Source: Xanthocytophaga sp031424975
Lineage (GTDB): Bacteria; Bacteroidota; Bacteroidia; Cytophagales; 172606-1
Reading direction: 5' to 3'
NCBI GenBank assembly: GCA_031424975.1
Contig: JANPIL010000442.1
Location: 1 to 11,570 of the forward strand
Length of the DNA: 11,570 nt
Under the pieces are notes generated by a model. That model worked only from the letters and a program-made list of their open reading frames with translations, was not told the origin of the DNA and ran no database searches. Below are positions 6,157 to 11,521 of the stretch, one piece after another. Position 1 is the stretch's first letter. Each line of letters starts with the position of its first letter. Position numbers and translations under genes: made by a program.

Positions 6157-6186
6157 AGGTTTGGGCTTTTTGAAAGATACTATTTT
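6157..6186 (+). repeat. 30-bp bipartite repeat copy 6, upstream of the AraC regulator
   Basis: AGGTTTGG at 6157-6164 and ATACTATTTT at 6177-6186. TTTG (6160-6163), a 17-bp gap and TATTTTG (6181-6187) resemble a Bacteroidota promoter, and the regulator ATG is 39 bp further on, so this copy could double as its promoter. Confidence 0.9.
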
Positions 6187-6226
6187 GCTTTCCTTCGGGA
6201 AACGGGGGCTTTATTTTTGATTTGTT

Positions 6227-7156
6227 ATGCCAATCATACCCAAACCGCTGGCTTTGAAGCCCTTGCGCGACTTGCAGACGCTGGTGGAAAACCGCTCGGT
6301 GTACACGCTGAACCGCTGCGAACTGAATATTTTCGAGACGCACCAGCGCAGCGAGCAAGTGCGGCTGTGTTTCAAGGATTTGGTGCTGACAACCATGCTA
6401 CGCGGCAAGAAGGTAATGCACTTGTTTGGCAATCAGGCATTTGACTACTTGCCCGGCGAATCGGTGATTGTACCGGAAAACGAAGAGATGATTATTGATT
6501 TTCCCGAGGCCGATGCCGAAAACCCAACGCAATGCCTCGCCTTGGCCGTGGATGCGGAAATGCTAAAGGAAACGCTGGATTTGCTCAACGAAAAATATCC
6601 CAAAATAGAAGCCCGCGACTCGTGGCACATGGATCCGAGTTGTTTCCACTTGCACAATACACTAGAAATAACGGGAGCCATTGACCGCCTTGTACACGTA
6701 ACGCGTGAGAACAACCAAGCCAAGGAAGTGCTGGCAAATTTTACGCTGAAAGAACTGCTGGTAAGGCTGATGCAGACGCAGGCACGCTACCTGATACTTG
6801 ACAACTGCACCAAACACCTGACCACGCACCGTTTTGCCTACGTGGTGGCGTATATCCGCGAACACTTGTCGGAGCCGATTACGGTGGACAAGCTCAGCGA
6901 CTTGGCGTGTATGAGCAAACCCAATTTCTTCCGCCATTTTAAACGAGAACTCGGTATCACGCCCATTGAGTTCATCATCCGCGAACGCATGGGGCAAGCC
7001 AAAAAACATCTTGCCGACCCGCTGATGCCGATTGCCGAGGTGTGTTACCGCGCGGGTTTCAGCAATCCAAATTACTTTTTCAAACTCTTCAAGAAATACG
7101 AGGGTATTACGCCCAAAGCCTTCCGCGAGCAAAGAGCCGCCGCTTTCCTTAACTGA
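6227..7156 (+). CDS. AraC-family regulator, likely activator of the aldehyde dehydrogenase
   Basis: The 309-residue protein has an N-terminal sensing domain (about 20-190) of the AraC-N type, with a cupin-like strand series (TMLRGKKVMHLFGNQAFDYLPGESVIVPE). A complete C-terminal AraC DNA-binding domain (about 203-300) follows. The first helix-turn-helix is ITVDKLSDLACMSKPNFFRHFKR (218-240), the second is PIAEVCYRAGFSNPNYFFKLFKK (268-290), ending in YEGITPKAFR. The inducer is unknown; an aldehyde or alcohol is a reasonable guess from context. It is divergent from the aldehyde dehydrogenase-DUF779 unit, 863 bp apart, with the GIY-YIG unit in between. Two sites 21 bp apart upstream of the dehydrogenase fit the two helix-turn-helix spacing of such regulators. 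The start at 6227 is the first Met and gives a normal family length. Confidence 0.92.
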   Translation: MPIIPKPLALKPLRDLQTLVENRSVYTLNRCELNIFETHQRSEQVRLCFKDLVLTTMLRGKKVMHLFGNQAFDYLPGESVIVPENEEMIIDFPEADAENPTQCLALAVDAEMLKETLDLLNEKYPKIEARDSWHMDPSCFHLHNTLEITGAIDRLVHVTRENNQAKEVLANFTLKELLVRLMQTQARYLILDNCTKHLTTHRFAYVVAYIREHLSEPITVDKLSDLACMSKPNFFRHFKRELGITPIEFIIRERMGQAKKHLADPLMPIAEVCYRAGFSNPNYFFKLFKKYEGITPKAFREQRAAAFLN

Positions 7157-7199
7157 ACAAAACCGGATCAAGCATCACCGCTTGCGGTTTTCAAGGGGT

Positions 7200-7229
7200 G
7201 GGTTTGGTGTTTTCCAAACATACTGTTTT
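7200..7229 (+). repeat. 30-bp bipartite repeat copy 7
   Basis: GGGTTTGG at 7200-7207 and ATACTGTTTT at 7220-7229, middle TGTTTTCCAAAC. It begins 43 bp after the AraC stop. Copy 8 follows 82 bp later in the same direction, the closest pair in the window. Confidence 0.9.
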
Positions 7230-7256
7230 GTCCGGGCCGTAATGTGCCGCAACACC

Positions 7257-7279
7257 GGTCAGACACTGTGTGTCAGACC
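7257..7279. repeat. Near-palindrome between repeat copies 7 and 8
   Basis: GGTCAGACAC (7257-7266), loop TGT, GTGTCAGACC (7270-7279): nine of ten positions pair, with one A-A mismatch. No T-run follows. It could end AraC transcription, but it looks more like another dispersed palindromic repeat. Confidence 0.6.
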
Positions 7280-7311
7280 TGCATCGTGCATTGGCGTTTA
7301 GGAAAACGGGC

Positions 7312-7365
7312 GGGTTTGGGCTTTTTGAAAGATACTATTTTCAAACTGCCGAAATGCCTGCGAAA
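7312..7365 (+). repeat. 30-bp bipartite repeat copy 8, with tail
   Basis: The core 7312-7341 is the clearest consensus copy: GGGTTTGG, GCTTTTTGAAAG, ATACTATTTT. The tail CAAACTGCC through TGCGAAA (7342-7365) matches those of copies 1 and 2 and then diverges. The hairpin TTTGAAA/TTTCAAA can form over the core and tail junction. Confidence 0.9.
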
Positions 7366-7603
7366 CAGAAGTTTGTAAAGTGTGCAAAAGCGATTGCCGC
7401 TAACGAACAGGGCTTTGCACAGGCTGGAAAATAGAATTCCGTCTGCCCGAAACCGCTGATGATTGAAATTATGAAGTTGAAGTTAAGAACAAAAGTTCAG
7501 CGATGTACGTCAAGCCCGAACAAAAATCGAATATACTTGCAAATGCTCATTGTTATTCCGTCTGCCCCACTTGCACAAAACCCAATGTTGCCTGCTGTTT
7601 TTG
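7366..7603. other. Gene-free stretch downstream of the HEPN-like gene
   Basis: No convincing gene is seen. A 13-bp direct repeat, ATTCCGTCTGCCC, occurs at 7436-7448 and 7555-7567. The stretch from 7391 (ATTGCCGCTAACGAACAGGG) resembles a class of sequence I remember flanking small accessory genes in Bacteroidota, but I cannot prove that here. Together with repeat copies 7 and 8 it fills the 447 bp between the AraC and HEPN-like genes. Confidence 0.45.
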
Positions 7604-8599
7604 TCACTTGATGTCATAAAGGTTTTTGATTTTGTCAAGTCCTTTTTCACGTTCATCAACTATGTATTTTTGGTCAACCACCTCCCATTTTCCATTTGAA
7701 AAAAAGGAATACAACTTCGTTAAGTTAAAAGTCATACTTTCAAAAGTTCCTCTCAAATTATCTTTTAAATCGCTGTCTTTATATTCATCAGTTCGTGTCT
7801 CATTTTTGTCAAGCTGGTTTAATGCTAATATTACTTGTTTTAAAAGAGTTTCTGCTTTCTCCTGTCCCCACGTTGTATTGTCATATGGCATTAACATATT
7901 TCTTGCAACAACTTTTTTTGCTTTTATTTTGTCAATGACTGCTACAAGATATTTTTTTATTAATTCGATTATTTCAAGAAGAAATTCAGGTTCTTTTATA
8001 TAAAAATCCCCTTTGGTTTTGTCGAATTCAAGTCTGTTGTCATTTAAGAGAGTTTTATAAAGTTCCTGTTTCTCAATTGGAATAGATTTGTCCTTTATAA
8101 TATTAGAATCATTGTGAGCAATACAGTTTCTTAATTTCTGTATTTGAGTAATCTTTTGCCATTCTAATTTCGTATCATCTAAATTGATTTCCGCTATGAG
8201 TTCTAAATACCGCCTGCTTTTTTCAATATAGTTATTCCCTGATAAATCTTTGACTCTTACCTTTGAAAATCCCTTACGGCTGTCAAGGTCGCAAAGTTTT
8301 TTTAACCAATTCTCAAACTGTCCATAAAGAGTTAGCAATAAAGGATTGTACGTGTAAATGGGAAATACTTTGAAATATTTATGAATGTCGTCTTCAAAGA
8401 ATGAATGAACGTCATACTCTGCATCTTCTTCAACTTCCTTATTTGCTTCCTCATAATCTTTGTCAAGCTTTTCCTGTTTTGCTTTCAAGTCGCTTGATAT
8501 CTCATTTATATATTCTTCAACTTCTTTAAGTTCCATTTCAATGAGATTTTGAAATACTAAGAATATTGAAGTTCCTTTAAATTGTCTACGCTCTATCAT
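7604..8599 (-). CDS. HEPN-like hypothetical protein (possible ribonuclease)
   Basis: The 331-residue, strongly charged and AT-rich gene has no signal peptide or membrane segment. A coiled-coil-like N-terminal part (about 24-60, rich in Lys and Glu) leads into a helical region with YNPLLLTLYGQFENWLKKLC (84-103) and then KLRNCIAHNDS (155-165). That gives Arg157 and His162, the RX4H signature of HEPN domains, in the usual context LRNxIAHN. Active HEPN proteins cut RNA, and many belong to defence or toxin-antitoxin systems. The second half (about 210-331) is helical and unrecognised. No nucleotidyltransferase or other partner is adjacent. The gene follows lpxB by 57 bp in the same direction. An alternative start is Met22 (8536), which would drop a hydrophobic-looking lead. 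The family call rests mainly on one motif. Confidence 0.55.
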   Translation of the reverse strand: MIERRQFKGTSIFLVFQNLIEMELKEVEEYINEISSDLKAKQEKLDKDYEEANKEVEEDAEYDVHSFFEDDIHKYFKVFPIYTYNPLLLTLYGQFENWLKKLCDLDSRKGFSKVRVKDLSGNNYIEKSRRYLELIAEINLDDTKLEWQKITQIQKLRNCIAHNDSNIIKDKSIPIEKQELYKTLLNDNRLEFDKTKGDFYIKEPEFLLEIIELIKKYLVAVIDKIKAKKVVARNMLMPYDNTTWGQEKAETLLKQVILALNQLDKNETRTDEYKDSDLKDNLRGTFESMTFNLTKLYSFFSNGKWEVVDQKYIVDEREKGLDKIKNLYDIK

Positions 8600-8656
8600 T
8601 AGTGGGGTCGTTTAAAATAGCAGGCACCTCTTGAATATACGAACCTTTTGGCTGTT

Positions 8657-9820
8657 TTATGGGCTTTTGGTTTCCAGCGGCTGGGCCAAGTATTCTACCA
8701 TCAGTTGCGCCGTTCGTTGTGAGGCTCCCGGCTTGCCGAGCAGTTCCTTTAGTTTACGGTAACCTTCCAGTTGTGCTTTGCGTTGGGGCGCACCGGGCAG
8801 GGTTTGGCTCAGTTCAGAGATACTATTTTGCGGGGTGAGTTCGTCTTGGATCAGTTCGGGCACAATGGGGCTGTCGGCAATGATGTTGACTAACGAAAGG
8901 TATTTGACTTTGATCAGCGCCTTGGCAATGCGGTACGAAAAGCCGCTGGTGCGGTAGCAAACCACTTGCGGCACTTGGAACAAGGCCGTTTCGAGGGTGG
9001 CCGTGCCGCTGGTAACTAACGCCGAAGTAGCGTGCGACAATAAATCATACGATTGGTCATAAACTACACTGACGGAAAGGGTGGGTTTGGCGTTTGGCGG
9101 GGATACTATTTCATTATACAGCGTTTGGGGCAGGTTGCCCACGCCCGCCACCACAAACTGATACTTGCCGGGCAGCTTGGCTTCTAGCAATTGTGCGGAC
9201 TGCACCATCAGTGCCAGCATTTTCTCTACTTCTTGGTGGCGGCTGCCGGGCAGCAGCGCAATGATGGGTTTCGGAGACAAACCATTGGACTTCAGGAAGT
9301 CGGCGTTGGGTGTAAAAGCCGAAATCTCGTCTAATAATGGGTTTCCCACGTAGTCCACAGCATAATCAAAGCGTTTATAAAAGTCCTTTTCAAAGGGGAA
9401 AATCACAAACATTTGATCCACACAAGCCTTAATTTTGTAGGCGCGGTTTTGGTTCCAGGCCCAGACCTTGGGCGAAATGTAATAGAACGTGCGGATGCCG
9501 TGCCGCTTGCAAAACTTGGCGATGCGCATATTGAAGCCCGCATAATCTACCAGAATCACTGCGTCGGGCTGCCAGGCAAGTATGTCTTGGCGGCAGGTTT
9601 TAAGGAATCCGCTAATGGTGCGCAGGTTTTTTAGCACTTCCAGAAAGCCCATGAAAGCCATTTGGCGGTAGTGCGTCACAATGTCGGCACCGGCGGCCTG
9701 CATGGCATCACCTCCCCACGCCCTGAATTGGGCTTGCGGGTCTTCGGTTTTCAAGGCTTTAATTAAATTGGCGGCGTGGAGGTCGCCGGAGCGTTCACCG
9801 GCAATGACGTAGTATTTCAT
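8657..9820 (-). CDS. lpxB: Lipid-A-disaccharide synthase
   Basis: LpxB joins UDP-2,3-diacylglucosamine and lipid X to form the lipid A disaccharide, at the inner face of the inner membrane. The start is set at 9820 (MKYYVIAGERSGDLH) because the family begins so; the 11 residues before it come from an octamer repeat. The protein has 387 residues. Landmarks are GERSGDLHAANL (8-19), GGDAMQAAGAD (36-46), VDYAGFNMRIAK (91-102), YYISPKVWAWNQNR (113-126), LLPGSRHQEVEKML (189-202) and TSGTATLETAL in the C-terminal half. Two copies of the 30-bp repeat lie inside it, encoding residues around 237-246 and 331-340, without frame disruption. It follows the pterin synthase gene on the same strand after 84 bp, with an octamer-built hairpin in between. 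The gene looks intact. Confidence 0.96.
   Translation of the reverse strand: MKYYVIAGERSGDLHAANLIKALKTEDPQAQFRAWGGDAMQAAGADIVTHYRQMAFMGFLEVLKNLRTISGFLKTCRQDILAWQPDAVILVDYAGFNMRIAKFCKRHGIRTFYYISPKVWAWNQNRAYKIKACVDQMFVIFPFEKDFYKRFDYAVDYVGNPLLDEISAFTPNADFLKSNGLSPKPIIALLPGSRHQEVEKMLALMVQSAQLLEAKLPGKYQFVVAGVGNLPQTLYNEIVSPPNAKPTLSVSVVYDQSYDLLSHATSALVTSGTATLETALFQVPQVVCYRTSGFSYRIAKALIKVKYLSLVNIIADSPIVPELIQDELTPQNSISELSQTLPGAPQRKAQLEGYRKLKELLGKPGASQRTAQLMVEYLAQPLETKSP
8800..8829 (+). repeat. 30-bp bipartite repeat copy 9, inside lpxB
   Basis: GGGTTTGG at 8800-8807 and ATACTATTTT at 8820-8829 are exact, with an atypical middle (CTCAGTTCAGAG). On the minus strand it encodes QNSISELSQT near the LpxB C-terminus; its first minus-strand base is the second position of a codon. 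Confidence 0.8.
9083..9112 (+). repeat. 30-bp bipartite repeat copy 10, inside lpxB
   Basis: GGGTTTGG at 9083-9090 and ATACTATTTC at 9103-9112, with an atypical middle (CGTTTGGCGGGG). On the minus strand it encodes EIVSPPNAKP (residues 237-246); its first minus-strand base is the first position of a codon, unlike copy 9. Confidence 0.8.
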
Positions 9821-9830
9821 AGCAATTGAA

Positions 9831-9907
9831 TGAGCAAATGGGTAAGTGCGCAAATGAGCAAATGGCGATTGGATATTTATTCATTTACTCATTTGCTCAT
9901 TCACTCA
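9831..9907. repeat. Inverted arrays of an 8-bp tandem repeat (TGAGCAAA-like)
   Basis: Four octamers run forward (9831-9862: TGAGCAAA, TGGGTAAG, TGCGCAAA, TGAGCAAA) and four run inverted (9876-9907: TTTATTCA, TTTACTCA, TTTGCTCA, TTCACTCA), separated by 13 bp. 9828-9848 and 9882-9902 pair at 19 of 21 positions, so transcripts form a long hairpin. The last octamer supplies the stop codon of the pterin synthase gene, and the array ends 10 bp before the lpxB start. Confidence 0.8.
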
Positions 9908-10327
9908 TTGTTCGCCGTAGTATTCCACAAAGTTTTTCGGGGTTTCCACCAGCAGCAGTTTGTATAATTGGGCGGTTGGGGCGGCTTGGGCAATGGCGGG
10001 AGCCAGTATTTTCCAGATTTCCTCCACAAAAACCTCACAGCTTGCCATCTTGCCGTGCATAAAATCCACGTCCATGTTTAGGTTCTTGTGGTCTACCTTG
10101 TCAATGATGAGTTCCTTGGTCAAGTCGCCAAGGCGTTTCATATCCATTACAAACCCGGTGTCGGGGTCGGGCTTGCCTTTCACAGTCACCGTAAGTTCAA
10201 AATTGTGTCCGTGGTAATATTGGTTGGCGCAAGCCCCAAAAACCTGTTCGTTCTGCTCCTTGCTCCAGCGCGGGTTGTATAGTTTGTGCGCGGCGTTGAA
10301 ATGCTCCTTGCGGCTAATGTATATCAT
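9905..10327 (-). CDS. 6-pyruvoyl-tetrahydropterin synthase / QueD family protein
   Basis: The 140-residue protein is a full-length member of the PTPS/QueD family, acting on 7,8-dihydroneopterin triphosphate in the cytoplasm. Zinc ligands are His14 (HFNAAHKL), His39 and His41 (HGHN). Cys33 is the catalytic cysteine and DH at 79-80 (KVDHKNLN) provides the catalytic pair; the C-terminal ETP (128-130) binds the pterin. The spacing is CX5HGHN, as in biopterin-type PTPS, rather than the CX3HGH of typical bacterial QueD. The product may therefore be 6-pyruvoyl-tetrahydropterin or 6-carboxy-tetrahydropterin for queuosine; sequence alone does not decide. It precedes lpxB on the same strand, but a functional link is not evident. 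The start at 10327 gives the usual family N-terminus. Confidence 0.93.
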   Translation of the reverse strand: MIYISRKEHFNAAHKLYNPRWSKEQNEQVFGACANQYYHGHNFELTVTVKGKPDPDTGFVMDMKRLGDLTKELIIDKVDHKNLNMDVDFMHGKMASCEVFVEEIWKILAPAIAQAAPTAQLYKLLLVETPKNFVEYYGEQ

Positions 10328-10408
10328 AGTGCGGGTTGTGGCAATTGACCCGCAAAAATAAGGGTAAGAACGGCCGAAAGCAAAACGGGAGGTGTAGGGG
10401 CAATGCGA

Positions 10409-10438
10409 AAAATAGTATGTTTCGGAAAGCCCAAACCC
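10409..10438 (-). repeat. 30-bp bipartite repeat copy 11, the only one on the minus strand
   Basis: On the minus strand GGGTTTGG (10438-10431) and ATACTATTTT (10418-10409) flank the middle GCTTTCCGAAAC. It lies in the divergent gap between the pterin synthase and nuclease genes and points toward the pterin synthase, whose ATG is 82 bp away. Confidence 0.9.
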
Positions 10439-10585
10439 GCTCGGGCTGGTTGCAGCCTTGGCAAATACAACCTACATTTGAACAAAACACGAACCGCGAA
10501 GGCCCGGAACCCGGCCATGTTTTGTGCGTTGCGGCGTTGCCCGCCCAACTGCCGCCCCATTGCTCTTCATCAAACCCAAAACAAG

Positions 10586-11419
10586 ATGATTATTGCCAAT
10601 CCGATTTATGATGTAGTCTTTAAGCGACTGATGGAAAACGATAAGGTGGCTAAATTCTTTATCGGGACTCTGTTGGAACAAACCATTGAGGCTGTAGAAG
10701 TAAAGCCGCAGGAATTTACCTATACCGACAAACTGGCGGGCCTGGCCGTTTTCCGTCTGGACTTCATCGCCACCATAAAAACCGAAACTGGCGAACTCAA
10801 GAAAGTCCTGATAGAAATCCAGAAAGCAAAAAACCCGGTTGACTTAATGCGTTTCCGCAATTATCTGGCCGAACAATACAAAAAAGAAGATAAGATAGAC
10901 AATGAAACCGTTGTGCTGCCCATCACTACAATTTATATTTTGGGTTTTAAGCTGTCCGAAATAGAAAGTCCCTGCATCAAAGTGGAACGCAACTACTTTG
11001 ACATGGTTAATAAAACCACAATAACCCATAAAAGTGATTTTGTCGAGAAACTGACCCACGATAGTTTTGTTGTACAGGTAGAGCGTATTACAGACCGCTA
11101 CCAAACCCGGCTGGATAAGTTGCTGAGTGTGTTTGAACAAAACAATTTTGTGGATGACAAGGAAATCGTCAAGGATTTTACGCACAGTCCCGACACCGAC
11201 GAACTGAAAACCATCACCGACATCCTGCATCATGTAGGCACAGACCCGCAGGAAAGAAAACAGATAGAAATAGAGCAGGAAGCCTGGCGAACTGTAAATG
11301 CAATGTTTGAAGAAAAAGAGAGAAAATACCGGCAGCAATTGGAAGAACAACAAAAAGCCTTGGATGAGAAAGACAAATTCATAGCAGAACTCCTGCGCAA
11401 ACTTGACCAGCAAAAATAA
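10586..11419 (+). CDS. PD-(D/E)XK nuclease of the Rpn / transposase-like family
   Basis: The start at 10586 (MIIANPIYDVVFKRLMEN) is the usual family N-terminus and gives 277 residues. A longer frame from 10403 would translate repeat copy 11 and is not used. The nuclease core occupies about 1-130: Asp59 in FRLDFIA and Glu77-x-Gln79 in VLIEIQKAK form the D...ExQ active site of this family, with Gln in place of the canonical Lys. The stretch FRNYLAEQYKKED (90-102) is also typical. The C-terminal part (about 240-277) is a Glu/Gln/Lys-rich coiled coil. Relatives are annotated as recombination-promoting nuclease or putative transposase, and are found in many copies per genome. The gene stands alone, divergent from the pterin synthase gene, and is followed by repeat copy 12 and a terminator. 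Whether it acts on the nearby repeats is unknown. Confidence 0.85.
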   Translation: MIIANPIYDVVFKRLMENDKVAKFFIGTLLEQTIEAVEVKPQEFTYTDKLAGLAVFRLDFIATIKTETGELKKVLIEIQKAKNPVDLMRFRNYLAEQYKKEDKIDNETVVLPITTIYILGFKLSEIESPCIKVERNYFDMVNKTTITHKSDFVEKLTHDSFVVQVERITDRYQTRLDKLLSVFEQNNFVDDKEIVKDFTHSPDTDELKTITDILHHVGTDPQERKQIEIEQEAWRTVNAMFEEKERKYRQQLEEQQKALDEKDKFIAELLRKLDQQK

Positions 11420-11452
11420 CCCCGGCCTTGGCATCCGAATAGAAAAGCAGGC

Positions 11453-11482
11453 AGGTTTGGCGTTTTTAAAAGATACTATTTC
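11453..11482 (+). repeat. 30-bp bipartite repeat copy 12
   Basis: AGGTTTGG at 11453-11460 and ATACTATTTC at 11473-11482, middle CGTTTTTAAAAG. It lies 33 bp after the nuclease stop, just before the terminator hairpin. Confidence 0.88.
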
Positions 11483-11488
11483 ACCTCA

Positions 11489-11516
11489 CCCTCTCCGCGT
11501 TAAAGAGGGGCTTTTT
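11489..11516 (+). terminator. Intrinsic terminator after the nuclease gene
   Basis: CCCTCT (11489-11494) pairs with AGAGGG (11504-11509), loop CCGCGTTAA, followed after GC by TTTTTT (near 11512-11517). It fits termination of the plus-strand nuclease transcript 70 bp after its stop. Confidence 0.6.
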
Positions 11517-11521
11517 TACCT

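Noticed and set aside
5548..6186. Insertion sequence with target site duplication formed by copies 5 and 6
   Set aside because: The two 30-mers differ at two positions and belong to a family found throughout the window, and the enclosed gene is not a transposase, so a simple IS with duplicated target is not supported.
9821..9853. Eleven-residue N-terminal extension of LpxB
   Set aside because: It is encoded by the octamer repeat; LpxB proteins begin at the MKYYVIAGERSGD segment.
10403..10585. N-terminal extension of the PD-(D/E)XK nuclease
   Set aside because: It starts on repeat copy 11 and has no family similarity; the usual N-terminus is at 10586.
1649..11482. CRISPR array
   Set aside because: The 30-bp repeats are hundreds to thousands of bases apart, with genes in between, and no cas genes are present.
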